Shown piece after piece: positions 28,414-36,735 of a DNA stretch of 64,000 nt. The stretch is from JACCZX01 sp963710675 (GTDB taxonomy: Bacteria; Pseudomonadota; Gammaproteobacteria; Burkholderiales; Burkholderiaceae_F). Location: positions 1 through 64,000 of the forward strand of contig CAVQBE010000010.1 in assembly GCA_963710675.1 (NCBI GenBank). The letters are read 5' to 3'. A model generated the notes under the pieces. That model worked only from the letters and a program-made list of their open reading frames with translations, did not search any database and had not been told where the DNA came from. Within the stretch, counting starts at the first letter, position 1, and each line of letters opens with the position of its first letter. A program made the translations under genes and the position numbers.

Positions 28414-28485
28414 AGAACCCCCACGCTCACTCCGTTCGCTGCCCCCAGCGGGGGCGCGTGCCCTTCGGGCGGCCGGGCGGGCACT
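28410..28485. repeat. REP-like GC-rich intergenic element between ilvI and ilvH
   Basis: The 72 bp between ilvI and ilvH contain GTTCGCTGCC (28434-28443), a GGGGGCGC block and a GGGCGGCC block ending just before the ilvH ATG. The same order of blocks occurs between nuoA and nuoB, and in inverted form between nuoD and nuoE. An ATG overlaps the ilvI stop (ATGA at 28410) and opens a frame through the element, but here that frame runs past the ilvH start. Confidence 0.65.
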
Positions 28486-28977
28486 ATGAGACACATCATC
28501 TCGGTGTTGCTGGAAAACGAGCCCGGCGCGCTGTCACGTGTGGTCGGACTGTTTTCTGCGCGCGGATACAACATCGAAACCTTGACGGTCGCACCGACCG
28601 AAGACGCTTCGCTGTCGCGCATGACGATTGTCAGCGTCGGCTCGGATGACGTGATCGAGCAGATCACCAAGCATTTGAACCGACTGATCGAAGTCGTCAA
28701 AGTTGTTGACCTGACCGAAGGCGACTACATCGAGCGCGAGTTGATGCTTATCAAACTGCGCGCGGTCGGCAAAGAGCGCGACGAGATCAAGCGAATGGCC
28801 GACATCTTCCGTGGCCGCATCATCGATGTCACCGAGCGCAGCTATACGATCGAGCTGACTGGCAACGGCGCAAAGCTCGACGCATTCATCAAGGCGGTCG
28901 ATCGCACGGCCATTCTTGAAACGGTGCGCACCGGCGGCTCAGGGGTCGGTCGCGGCGAAAGAATTTTGAGGGTTTAG
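28486..28977 (+). CDS. ilvH: Acetolactate synthase small (regulatory) subunit
   Basis: A 163-residue protein with an N-terminal ACT domain (HIISVLLENEPGALSRVVGL) that binds valine for feedback inhibition, followed by the C-terminal activation domain (GRIIDVTERSYTIELTG). It assembles with the ilvI product. The frame is intact. The gene lies between ilvI and ilvC in the usual betaproteobacterial ilvIHC order. The upstream REP-like element separates it from ilvI. Confidence 0.95.
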   Translation: MRHIISVLLENEPGALSRVVGLFSARGYNIETLTVAPTEDASLSRMTIVSVGSDDVIEQITKHLNRLIEVVKVVDLTEGDYIERELMLIKLRAVGKERDEIKRMADIFRGRIIDVTERSYTIELTGNGAKLDAFIKAVDRTAILETVRTGGSGVGRGERILRV

Positions 28978-28985
28978 GGGGAGCA

Positions 28986-30002
28986 ATGAAGATTTACTAC
29001 GACAAAGACGCTGATCTGTCACTGGTCAAAGGCAAGCATGTCGCGATCATCGGTTACGGATCGCAGGGTCACGCGCACGCACAGAACCTTACTGACTCGG
29101 GCGTGAAAGTCACGATCGGCTTGCGAGCTGGCGGCGTGTCGTGGAAAAAGGCCGAAGCCGCAGGCCTGAAAGTGCAGGAAGTGGCGGACGCCGTGAAGGA
29201 CGCGGACATCGTGATGGTGCTGCTTCCGGACGAGAACCATGCGCAGGTGTACACCGATTCGATCGCGGCCAACATGAAGCAAGGTGCCGCGCTGGCCTTT
29301 GCCCACGGCTTCAACATCCATTACGGACAGATTCAGCCGCGCGCCGATCTGGACGTGATCATGATCGCGCCGAAAGCGCCTGGACACACCGTGCGTTCGA
29401 CGTACAAGCAGGGCGGTGGCGTGCCGTGTCTGATTGCGATGCATAAGGATGCCTCCGGCATGGCGCGCGACCTTGCGCTGTCGTACGCCTGCGCGATCGG
29501 CGGCGGCAAGGCGGGCATTATCGAAACCAATTTTCGCGAGGAAACAGAGACTGATTTATTCGGGGAGCAGACCGTCCTGTGCGGGGGCGTGGTTGAACTG
29601 ATAAAGGCCGGTTACGAAACGCTGATCGATGCGGGCTATGCGCCGGAAATGGCGTACTTCGAATGCCTGCACGAAGTGAAGTTGATCGTCGATCTGATCT
29701 ACGAGGGCGGCATCGCCAACATGAATTATTCGATCTCGAACAACGCGGAGTACGGCGAGTATGTGACCGGACCCAAGATCGTCACTGCGGATACCAGGAA
29801 GGCGATGCGCGAGGCCCTCGAACGCATTCAGACCGGCGAGTACGCACGTGACTTCATCCTCGAGAACCGCGCGGGCGCTCCGACGCTTGCCGCGCGACGC
29901 CGGCTGACGGCCGAGCACCCGATCGAGCAGATCGGCGAAAAGCTGCGCGGCATGATGCCGTGGATCAAGGCAAACCGGCTGGTCGATCAGGCCAAGAACT
30001 GA
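28986..30002 (+). CDS. ilvC: Ketol-acid reductoisomerase (NADP+)
   Basis: Second step of branched-chain amino acid synthesis: isomerises and reduces acetolactate to dihydroxyisovalerate with NADPH and Mg2+. The 338-residue size marks the short class I form. The nucleotide site is IIGYGSQGHAHAQNL near residue 20. The metal/substrate ligands lie in ETDLFGEQTVLCGG and in the knotted C-terminal domain (ECLHEVKLIVDLIYEGG). A GGGGGAGC ribosome binding site precedes the ATG, 8 bp after the ilvH stop. Confidence 0.96.
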   Translation: MKIYYDKDADLSLVKGKHVAIIGYGSQGHAHAQNLTDSGVKVTIGLRAGGVSWKKAEAAGLKVQEVADAVKDADIVMVLLPDENHAQVYTDSIAANMKQGAALAFAHGFNIHYGQIQPRADLDVIMIAPKAPGHTVRSTYKQGGGVPCLIAMHKDASGMARDLALSYACAIGGGKAGIIETNFREETETDLFGEQTVLCGGVVELIKAGYETLIDAGYAPEMAYFECLHEVKLIVDLIYEGGIANMNYSISNNAEYGEYVTGPKIVTADTRKAMREALERIQTGEYARDFILENRAGAPTLAARRRLTAEHPIEQIGEKLRGMMPWIKANRLVDQAKN

Positions 30003-30011
30003 CGGGACTTT

Positions 30012-30725
30012 ATGAAACGACTGCTTGCGATCGCTATGGTGTCGATCACAGTGACGGCAGCTGCTCAGCAGCCGTCACTTCTACTTCAGCCGGCCGGCAC
30101 GCTCATCCTGATGACCGGTGCAGCGGAAGTCGAGCTGGCGAACGATGAAGCCGTTGCGAATTTTTTCTATGAAGCGCAGGACGCCGATCTCACGCGCGCG
30201 CAATCATCGGTCAATCAGCGTGTTGGTGATGGGACTGCTGCGCTCAAGCGCGCAGACCCAAAGGCTCAAATCGAAACGTCTGGCTACAGCAGCTATCCGG
30301 TTTATTCGAGTGGCAGTAATCGCACGATCACCGGCTGGCGTGTACGTCAGGGCGTAACGATGCGCACCGACAATCTTGCCGGGCTTCCCAAGACCGTCGC
30401 GTCGGCGCAGCCTGCGCTCGCCCTGGGTGGCATTGAGTTCAGACTTTCAAAGGCGGCGCGCGAGAAGGTTGAAGCGCAGTTGATCCAGCTTGCCGTCGCC
30501 AACCTAAACTCCCGCTTCACTGCGGCGGGTCAGGCGATGGGCGTTCCCGCAGCTCGCATTCGTGTCGAAGAAGTTAACTTCGGCGTACGCGAGGCGCAGC
30601 CGCCGCAGCCGATGATGATGCGGTCGGCGATGCAGTCTTCGGACGCTGTGGTGCCGCCCGCTTTCGAATCCGGGCGCTCAATCGAGCGGCTGACCGTCAC
30701 GGGAAAGGCGCGATTCTTGCCGTAG
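30012..30725 (+). CDS. SIMPL-domain (DUF541) periplasmic protein
   Basis: A 237-residue exported protein. The N-terminal segment (MKRLLAIAMVSITVTAAAQQ) is a signal peptide, and the remainder is a SIMPL domain: an early LMTGAAEVELANDEAVANFF strand pair, GYSSYPVYSSG in the middle and LTVTGKARF at the end. Family members (including E. coli YggE) are linked to oxidative stress, without a defined biochemical activity. It starts 9 bp after ilvC and may be transcribed with it, though the functions are unrelated. Confidence 0.75.
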   Translation: MKRLLAIAMVSITVTAAAQQPSLLLQPAGTLILMTGAAEVELANDEAVANFFYEAQDADLTRAQSSVNQRVGDGTAALKRADPKAQIETSGYSSYPVYSSGSNRTITGWRVRQGVTMRTDNLAGLPKTVASAQPALALGGIEFRLSKAAREKVEAQLIQLAVANLNSRFTAAGQAMGVPAARIRVEEVNFGVREAQPPQPMMMRSAMQSSDAVVPPAFESGRSIERLTVTGKARFLP

Positions 30726-30771
30726 TTAATGCTTCCGATACCATCGGCCCTTGATGTTTGAGGGAGCAGCG

Positions 30772-31410
30772 TTGAACTACCCGCATCCCATTCTGGCGCG
30801 CGAAGGCTGGCCGTACATCGGCGCCGCTGTCATTGCTGCCGTTCTTGTCGCGGTTTTCTTCGGCTTGGCGTGGTCGCTTCCGGTGTGGCTGATCGCGATC
30901 TTCGTCATCCAGTTTTTTCGCGATCCGCCGCGCGCTGTGCCGCAGGATCCCAATGCTGTGCTCTCGCCGGCTGATGGTCGCATCGTCCGTGTCCAAAAAA
31001 CAATCGACCCGTATACGCAGGGCGACGCGATACTGGTCAGCGTGTTCATGAACGTGTTCAACGTTCACAGCAATCGCTCTCCGGTCGACGGCACCGTCGA
31101 GCGCATCGACTATCAAGCCGGTACCTTCGTTAACGCGGATCTCGACAAGGCATCGACCGAGAATGAACGTAATGCACTGGTGATGAAATTGCCGGACGGA
31201 AAGCACATCTCGGTCGTCCAGGTCGCGGGCCTGATCGCGCGCAGAATCCTGTGTTACGTCAAGGCCGGTGAGGCCCTGGCGCGCGGGCAGCGTTACGGCT
31301 TCATCCGCTTCGGTTCGAGAGTCGATGTTTATCTGCCGCTGTCGGCCACTCCGAAGGTTGCAGTCGGCGACAAGGTGTACGCGACTACCACGGTGATCGC
31401 CCGCCTCTGA
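30772..31410 (+). CDS. psd: Phosphatidylserine decarboxylase proenzyme (short form)
   Basis: Converts phosphatidylserine to phosphatidylethanolamine at the inner membrane. The protein is 212 residues, the short archaetidylserine-type class. Two hydrophobic helices lie near the N terminus, and the self-cleavage site that creates the pyruvoyl group is the Gly-Ser of RFGSRVDVYLP near residue 184. TTG 30772 is preferred because GGGAG lies 5 bp upstream and the product then begins NYPHPILAREGWPY like its relatives. Its stop overlaps the pssA start by one base, so synthesis and decarboxylation of phosphatidylserine are coupled. Confidence 0.93.
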   Translation: MNYPHPILAREGWPYIGAAVIAAVLVAVFFGLAWSLPVWLIAIFVIQFFRDPPRAVPQDPNAVLSPADGRIVRVQKTIDPYTQGDAILVSVFMNVFNVHSNRSPVDGTVERIDYQAGTFVNADLDKASTENERNALVMKLPDGKHISVVQVAGLIARRILCYVKAGEALARGQRYGFIRFGSRVDVYLPLSATPKVAVGDKVYATTTVIARL

Positions 31411-32264
31411 TGCGCTTCCGCCGACGCAAACCTCGCCCATTCGGCTTGCAGGGTTCGCCGACTCTTGACGATGTGCCGGCCATCGTACGTCGGCGGCGCG
31501 GGATTTATCTGCTGCCGAATCTGTTCACGCTGGGCAACCTGTTCGCCGGTTTCTTTGCGATTGTGCAGGCAATGAATCAGCGATTTGAGCTGGCAGCGAT
31601 CGCGATTTTTGCCGCGTTGATCCTCGACGGGATGGACGGACGCGTCGCGCGTCTGACAAATACGCAAAGCGCGTTCGGCGAACAGTTCGATTCGCTCGCC
31701 GACATGACCTCGTTCGGCGTCGCGCCGGCGCTCGTGATGTACGAATGGGCGCTGCAGGACCTGGGTCGCTGGGGCTGGGCTGGCGCGTTTGTGTACTGCG
31801 CGGGCGCGGCGTTGCGATTGGCTCGCTTCAACGCAAATCTCGGCGTCGTTGACAAGCGGTTCTTTCAAGGACTGCCGAGCCCTTCGGCGGCGGCATTGAT
31901 CGCGGGCTTTGTCTGGCTTGCGGTCGATAACAAGTTTCCGATCCGCGAAGCGTGGCTGCCCTGGGCTGCGTTCTTTCTGACCGTCTATGCAGGCTTCACG
32001 ATGGTCTCGAGCGCGCCTTTTTACAGCGGCAAGAGTTTTCAGCTGGGTCGCAGCGTTCCGTTCTGGGTTCTGGTGGTTGCGATCGCGCTGATTTTCTTCG
32101 TATCGTCGGATCCGCCGATCGTGCTTTTCACGCTGTTTTGCTGCTACGCGTTTTCCGGTTACGTCTACCTGGCATGGCGCTGGTACAAACACCAACCCAA
32201 CCCGGTGAAGCCGGTGCCTGTGGCCAAAACCCCGTCCGCTGACAGCGCGAGCAAAACGGAATGA
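31410..32264 (+). CDS. pssA: CDP-diacylglycerol-serine O-phosphatidyltransferase
   Basis: An integral membrane enzyme of 284 residues that makes phosphatidylserine from CDP-diacylglycerol and serine. The CDP-alcohol phosphatidyltransferase motif is complete: DGMDGRVAR followed by GEQFDSLAD, giving the DG-x2-AR-x8-G-x3-D-x3-D pattern. Several membrane helices follow. The ATG overlaps the psd stop (TGATG). The C-terminal tail is hydrophilic. Confidence 0.93.
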   Translation: MRFRRRKPRPFGLQGSPTLDDVPAIVRRRRGIYLLPNLFTLGNLFAGFFAIVQAMNQRFELAAIAIFAALILDGMDGRVARLTNTQSAFGEQFDSLADMTSFGVAPALVMYEWALQDLGRWGWAGAFVYCAGAALRLARFNANLGVVDKRFFQGLPSPSAAALIAGFVWLAVDNKFPIREAWLPWAAFFLTVYAGFTMVSSAPFYSGKSFQLGRSVPFWVLVVAIALIFFVSSDPPIVLFTLFCCYAFSGYVYLAWRWYKHQPNPVKPVPVAKTPSADSASKTE

Positions 32265-32269
32265 CGGTG

Positions 32270-32298
32270 TTGTTAGCTGGCCGCTTTCGGCTTAGACT
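32270..32298 (+). promoter_or_regulatory. Candidate sigma-70 promoter upstream of leuA
   Basis: A -35-like TTGTTA and a -10-like TAGACT are spaced by 17 bp. Transcription would begin near 32305, only a few bases before the ATG of the leucine-rich leader ORF, making that ORF nearly leaderless. Confidence 0.45.
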
Positions 32299-32308
32299 CG
32301 CCTGCACA

Positions 32309-32395
32309 ATGAATCGCGTTGCCGCTTTCACCGCTCGAATTCTCAACGCGCTGGGTCTGCTACCCGCGCTGCTGCTGCGCCCCGCGCGCAGATAA
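32309..32395 (+). CDS. Candidate leucine-rich leader peptide of leuA
   Basis: A 28-codon ORF sits between a candidate promoter and leuA. Its product has seven Leu residues, five of them in the short stretch LGLLPALLLR, with three CTG codons in a row. This is the composition expected of a leu attenuation peptide, where ribosome stalling at Leu codons senses charged tRNA-Leu. I do not see a convincing poly-T terminator between its stop (32395) and leuA (32477), so classical attenuation is not demonstrated; control through leuA translation is an alternative. Confidence 0.4.
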   Translation: MNRVAAFTARILNALGLLPALLLRPARR

Positions 32396-32476
32396 CTCCC
32401 ACCCCACAATTTGTGTAATACCGCGCCTGAGCCGCGAGCCGGGCGGGGAAAACCGCGACTTCCTCTGGAGTTCACG

Positions 32477-34027
32477 ATGACTGACCGCTTGATCATTTTC
32501 GATACCACGTTGCGCGACGGCGAACAGAGTCCGGGTGCGTCGATGACGCGCGAGGAAAAGCTGCGGATAGCGTGGCAGCTCGAGCGTCTGCGCGTCGACG
32601 TGATCGAAGCCGGGTTCGCGGCATCTTCAAACGGCGACTTCGAAGCGGTGAAGTCGATCGCCGGTGCGATCAAGAATTCCATTGTCTGCTCACTGGCTCG
32701 CGCCAACGACCGCGACATCAGCCGCGCGGCCGAGGCTCTGGAGGGCGCGAAGTCAAAGCGCATCCACACGTTCATTGCGACCTCGCCGCTTCACATGGAA
32801 AAGAAACTGCGCATGTCGCCTGAACAGGTATACGAGCAAGCGAAGCTGTCGGTGCGCTTCGCTCGGCAGTTCACCGACGACGTTGAGTTCTCGCCCGAGG
32901 ACGGATACCGCTCGGAGCCGGACTTTCTGTGCCGCGTGCTGGAAGCTGCGATCGCTGAGGGCGCTACGACGATCAACATTCCCGATACGGTCGGATATGC
33001 GGTCCCCGAGTTGTACGGTCAGTTCATTCGAATGTTGCGTGAGCGCGTGCCCAACTCGGACAAGGCTGTTTGGAGCGTGCACTGTCACAACGACCTCGGG
33101 ATGGCAGTCGCCAATTCTCTAGCCGGAGTGATGATCGGCGGCGCGCGCCAGGTCGAGTGCACGATTAACGGTCTTGGCGAGCGAGCCGGAAACTGTTCAC
33201 TCGAAGAGGTAGTGATGGCCGTGAAAACCCGCCGCGACTTTTTTGACTTGAGCATCGGTGTCGACACAACACAGATCGTTCCGGCGTCAAAGCTGGTGGC
33301 GGGGATCACCGGCTTTGCGGTGCAGCCGAACAAAGCGGTGGTCGGCGCAAATGCATTCGCGCACGCGTCAGGCATTCATCAGGATGGGGTGCTAAAAGCG
33401 CGCGACACGTACGAGATCATGCGCGCTGAAGATGTGGGCTGGGCTGCGAACAAGATCGTGCTCGGCAAGTTGTCGGGCCGGAACGCCTTTAAGCAACGCG
33501 TCAACGAGCTGTCAATTCCAATTGAGAGCGAAACCGACCTGAACGCCGCATTCGCGGCTTTCAAAGATCTCGCCGACCGCAAGTCAGAGATCTTCGATGA
33601 AGACATCCAGGCACTCTTTTCGGATGAAGCGGTGACTGCGCACGACGAGCATTTCAAATTGATTTCGATGATGCAGAAGTCCGAAACGGGGGCACGACCG
33701 CACGCAAAGATCGTGTTCTCGATCGGTTCGGACAAAGTGTCTGCTGAGGCTGATGGCAACGGGCCGGTGGACGCCTCGCTAAAGGCAATTGAAAGTCAGG
33801 TAAAAAGTGGCTGCGAGCTTCTGCTCTATTCCGTGAACGCCATTACCACCGGGACCGAGGCGCAGGGTGAGGTGACCGTGCGTCTGTCTCGTGCCGGTCG
33901 CATCGTCAATGGCACCGGCGCCGACCCGGACATCATCGCGGCGTCAGCGAAAGCCTATCTGAATGCCCTGAACAAGCTGTACATGACTGGAGAGAGACTG
34001 AATCCGCAGACATCCGCGGCGCTATGA
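32477..34027 (+). CDS. leuA: 2-isopropylmalate synthase
   Basis: First committed step of leucine synthesis: condenses acetyl-CoA with 2-ketoisovalerate. The 516-residue protein has the catalytic TIM-barrel start DTTLRDGEQSPGASM, the metal-binding HCHNDLGMAVANSL, and a C-terminal allosteric domain that binds leucine. An open frame extends upstream to 32411, but the ATG at 32477 has a TCTGGAG ribosome binding site and the normal N terminus. It takes ketoisovalerate from the ilvIHC pathway encoded just upstream. Confidence 0.95.
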   Translation: MTDRLIIFDTTLRDGEQSPGASMTREEKLRIAWQLERLRVDVIEAGFAASSNGDFEAVKSIAGAIKNSIVCSLARANDRDISRAAEALEGAKSKRIHTFIATSPLHMEKKLRMSPEQVYEQAKLSVRFARQFTDDVEFSPEDGYRSEPDFLCRVLEAAIAEGATTINIPDTVGYAVPELYGQFIRMLRERVPNSDKAVWSVHCHNDLGMAVANSLAGVMIGGARQVECTINGLGERAGNCSLEEVVMAVKTRRDFFDLSIGVDTTQIVPASKLVAGITGFAVQPNKAVVGANAFAHASGIHQDGVLKARDTYEIMRAEDVGWAANKIVLGKLSGRNAFKQRVNELSIPIESETDLNAAFAAFKDLADRKSEIFDEDIQALFSDEAVTAHDEHFKLISMMQKSETGARPHAKIVFSIGSDKVSAEADGNGPVDASLKAIESQVKSGCELLLYSVNAITTGTEAQGEVTVRLSRAGRIVNGTGADPDIIAASAKAYLNALNKLYMTGERLNPQTSAAL

Positions 34028-34091
34028 CGCCAGCTCGGACAACGCCGATGTCAGATCGCTAGCGAAGCCCGCTGCGCCGAGGTCCCGGGCG

Positions 34092-34101
34092 CTGCTACAA
34101 T
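34092..34101 (+). promoter_or_regulatory. Extended -10 promoter element for rpsO
   Basis: CTGCTACAAT contains an extended -10 (TGC-TACAAT) about 90 bp before the rpsO start. No clear -35 is visible at the right spacing, which extended -10 promoters can tolerate. Confidence 0.45.
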
Positions 34102-34191
34102 CGCCCGCTTTTCACGGCACGGCCATCCTTCCGTGTCCGCGAGTCGCAGTACCAACAGAGTTAACGCCTGCGTTAACGCGAAAGGGACGCC

Positions 34192-34461
34192 ATGTCAGTT
34201 GCAGATATCAACAAATCCGAAATTGTTGCCAAGTATCAACGCGCCCAAGCCGATACCGGCTCCCCCGAGGTGCAAATCGCGCTGTTGACGGCGCGAATCA
34301 ACGAATTGACCGATCACTTCAAGGCGCATGTCAAGGATCATCACTCGCGCCGCGGGCTGCTGAAAATGGTCAGCCGGCGCCGCAAGCTGCTTGACTATTT
34401 AAAAGGCAAGAACCCGGAATCGTACAAGGGGCTAATCGATAGCCTCGGACTGCGCAAGTAG
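34192..34461 (+). CDS. rpsO: 30S ribosomal protein S15
   Basis: An 89-residue primary 16S rRNA-binding protein of the small subunit platform. The whole protein is typical: DTGSPEVQIALLTARIN, then HHSRRGLLKMVSRRRKLL and a C-terminal YKGLIDSLGLRK. Its position before pnp is conserved across proteobacteria. A terminator hairpin between the two genes suggests partial transcriptional separation. Confidence 0.97.
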   Translation: MSVADINKSEIVAKYQRAQADTGSPEVQIALLTARINELTDHFKAHVKDHHSRRGLLKMVSRRRKLLDYLKGKNPESYKGLIDSLGLRK

Positions 34462-34480
34462 TGTCCGATACGAAACAACC

Positions 34481-34513
34481 AAGCCCGCGTGGAATGTTCC
34501 GCGCGGGCTTTTT
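34481..34513 (+). terminator. Rho-independent terminator between rpsO and pnp
   Basis: Stem GCCCGCG / CGCGGGC, flanked by AA and TT pairs, with a 12-nt loop is followed by five T residues. Confidence 0.8.
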
Positions 34514-34579
34514 GCGTTTGGTCAGATGCGATCGCATGCATCGAATGACGACGACGCGACGAATGACAAAGGAATGAAC

Positions 34580-36691
34580 ATGTTCGAGAAAGTGACTAAA
34601 AGCTTTTCATACGGCGCGCATACCGTGACTTTGGAAACGGGCGAGATGGCACGGCAGGCGGATGGTGCAGTGCTGTGCTCGGTGGGCGATACCGTCGTGC
34701 TGGCCACTGTCGTCGCGCGCAAGGTAGCGAAGCCGGGCCAGGATTTCTTTCCGCTGACGGTTGATTACGTAGAGAAGACGTATGCGGCGGGTCGTATTCC
34801 GGGCGGGTTTTTCAAGCGCGAAGGGCGCCCGTCGGAAAAGGAGACGCTGACATCGAGGCTGATCGACAGGCCGCTGCGTCCACTGTTTCCGGATGGTTTC
34901 TATAACGAAGTACAGGTTGTCATTCATGTACTGTCGGTCGACGCCGAGATCGATTCCGACATTCCTGCGTTGATCGGCGCTTCCGCGGCGATGTCTTTAT
35001 CTGGAGTGCCTTTCAAAGGGCCGATCGGGGCGGCGCGCGTCGGTTATATCGATGGCCAGTACGTGATCAATCCGACCGCGACACAGTTGACAACGTCGCA
35101 GTTGAATCTGGTCGTCGCCGGCACCGAGCGTGCGGTGTTGATGGTCGAGTCGGAGGCCGACCAGCTGCCCGAGGATGTGATGCTGGGCGGCGTGATGCAC
35201 GGTCATCAGCAGATGCAGGCAGTCATCAACGCGATTCACGATCTGGTGCGCGACGCCGGCAAGCCGGCTTGGGATTGGCAGCCCGCGGCGAAGAACGAGG
35301 CGCTGATGGCGTCTTTGGTGCAAAGCGCCGGCGCATCACTGCGGGAGGCGTACCAGATGCGGAGCAAACAGGCGCGCTCAAACCGCATCAAGGAGATTTA
35401 CGCGTCGACACTAAGCGAGGCCGGGCCCGAAGTCGACGGCAACGAAGCCAGCAACATCCTGTTCGATCTTGAGGCGAAGATCGTCCGCAGTCAGATTCTC
35501 GACGGCGAGCCACGGATCGACGGCCGCGACACACGCACCGTGCGGCCAATTGAGATTCGCCTCGGCGTGTTGCCGCGCACGCACGGTTCCGCGCTGTTTA
35601 CTCGGGGTGAAACGCAAGCGCTGGTCATTGCAACGCTTGGTACCAAACAGGACGAACAGATCATCGACGCGCTGCAAGGCGAATACCGCGAGCGCTTCAT
35701 GCTCCACTACAACATGCCGCCGTTTGCGACGGGCGAGACGGGCCGGGTCGGCGCACCGAAGCGCCGTGAAGTCGGACATGGCCGACTGGCGAAGCGCGCA
35801 CTGATTGCGTGCCTTCCGTCGTACGAAGATTTTCAGTATTCGCTGCGCGTGGTATCGGAGATCACCGAATCGAACGGTTCATCGTCGATGGCGTCGGTGT
35901 GCGGCGGCTGTCTTGCGCTGATGGACGCCGGCGTGCCGATGAAAGCGCATGTGGCTGGTGTCGCGATGGGGCTGATCAAGGAAGGCAACAAGTTCGCGGT
36001 GCTGACCGACATCCTCGGTGACGAGGATCACCTCGGCGATATGGACTTCAAGGTAGCGGGGACGGCCACCGGCGTTACGGCGCTGCAGATGGACATCAAG
36101 ATCGAAGGCATCACTCGCGAGATCATGCAGGTTGCATTGGCGCAAGCGAAGGAAGCTCGCATGCACATCCTGCAGAAGATGCAGGACGCGATTGGTGCGT
36201 CGCGCGGAGAGTTGTCAGCATTCGCGCCGCGCATGATCAAAATGAAGATCAACCCGGAGAAGATTCGCGACGTGATCGGCAAGGGCGGTGCGGTGATCCG
36301 CGCGTTGACCGAGGAAACCGGCACGCAGATCGACATCGAGGACGATGGCACGATCATCATTGCCAGCGTCGATCAGGACAAAGGCCGCGAAGCGCAGCGC
36401 CGTATCGCCGAACTGACGGCGGAAGTCGAGGTTGGCAAGGTTTACGACGGCACCGTGCTCCGGTTGCTGGACTTCGGTGCGATCGTGCAGATATTGCCGG
36501 GCAAGGATGGCCTGCTGCACATTTCGCAGATCGCTAACGAGCGGGTCAACGCCGTCGCGGACTATCTGAAAGAGGGCCAGGCGGTCAAAGTCAAGGTCAT
36601 CGAGGCCGATGAAAAAGGCCGGGTCCGGCTTTCGATGAAGGCTGTGGCCGGCGACGGTGCCGCCCCAGCTCAGCAAGCACAACAACAGTAG
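34580..36691 (+). CDS. pnp: Polyribonucleotide nucleotidyltransferase (PNPase)
   Basis: A 3'-to-5' phosphorolytic exoribonuclease of mRNA decay, 703 residues. It holds two RNase PH domains (the first begins at FSYGAHTVTLETGEMARQ; the second carries the active site in GTATGVTALQMDIKI). A KH domain (IGKGGAVIRALTEETG) and an S1 domain (GTVLRLLDFGAIVQI) follow. The ATG at 34580 is favoured because AAAGGA is 8 bp upstream; an ATG at 34574 is also in frame. The C-terminal tail is Gln/Ala-rich. Confidence 0.96.
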   Translation: MFEKVTKSFSYGAHTVTLETGEMARQADGAVLCSVGDTVVLATVVARKVAKPGQDFFPLTVDYVEKTYAAGRIPGGFFKREGRPSEKETLTSRLIDRPLRPLFPDGFYNEVQVVIHVLSVDAEIDSDIPALIGASAAMSLSGVPFKGPIGAARVGYIDGQYVINPTATQLTTSQLNLVVAGTERAVLMVESEADQLPEDVMLGGVMHGHQQMQAVINAIHDLVRDAGKPAWDWQPAAKNEALMASLVQSAGASLREAYQMRSKQARSNRIKEIYASTLSEAGPEVDGNEASNILFDLEAKIVRSQILDGEPRIDGRDTRTVRPIEIRLGVLPRTHGSALFTRGETQALVIATLGTKQDEQIIDALQGEYRERFMLHYNMPPFATGETGRVGAPKRREVGHGRLAKRALIACLPSYEDFQYSLRVVSEITESNGSSSMASVCGGCLALMDAGVPMKAHVAGVAMGLIKEGNKFAVLTDILGDEDHLGDMDFKVAGTATGVTALQMDIKIEGITREIMQVALAQAKEARMHILQKMQDAIGASRGELSAFAPRMIKMKINPEKIRDVIGKGGAVIRALTEETGTQIDIEDDGTIIIASVDQDKGREAQRRIAELTAEVEVGKVYDGTVLRLLDFGAIVQILPGKDGLLHISQIANERVNAVADYLKEGQAVKVKVIEADEKGRVRLSMKAVAGDGAAPAQQAQQQ

Positions 36692-36708
36692 TTCGTCTAA
36701 CAAATCAC

Positions 36709-36731
36709 GGCGCCACTCGGCGCCTTGGTTT
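36709..36731 (+). terminator. Terminator-like hairpin after pnp
   Basis: A 6-bp stem GGCGCC / GGCGCC with a 4-nt loop is followed by a T-rich but interrupted tail (TTGGTTTC). It lies in the 44-bp gap between pnp and the S9 peptidase gene. Confidence 0.5.
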
Positions 36732-36735
36732 CTTT

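Noticed and set aside
31329..32195. 288-codon open frame antisense to pssA
   Set aside because: Composition is Arg/Gln/Glu-heavy shadow sequence; pssA carries the complete catalytic motif on the plus strand.
32396..32476. Transcription terminator of a leuA attenuator
   Set aside because: GC-rich short stems can be drawn, but none is followed by a T-run, so I do not call a terminator.
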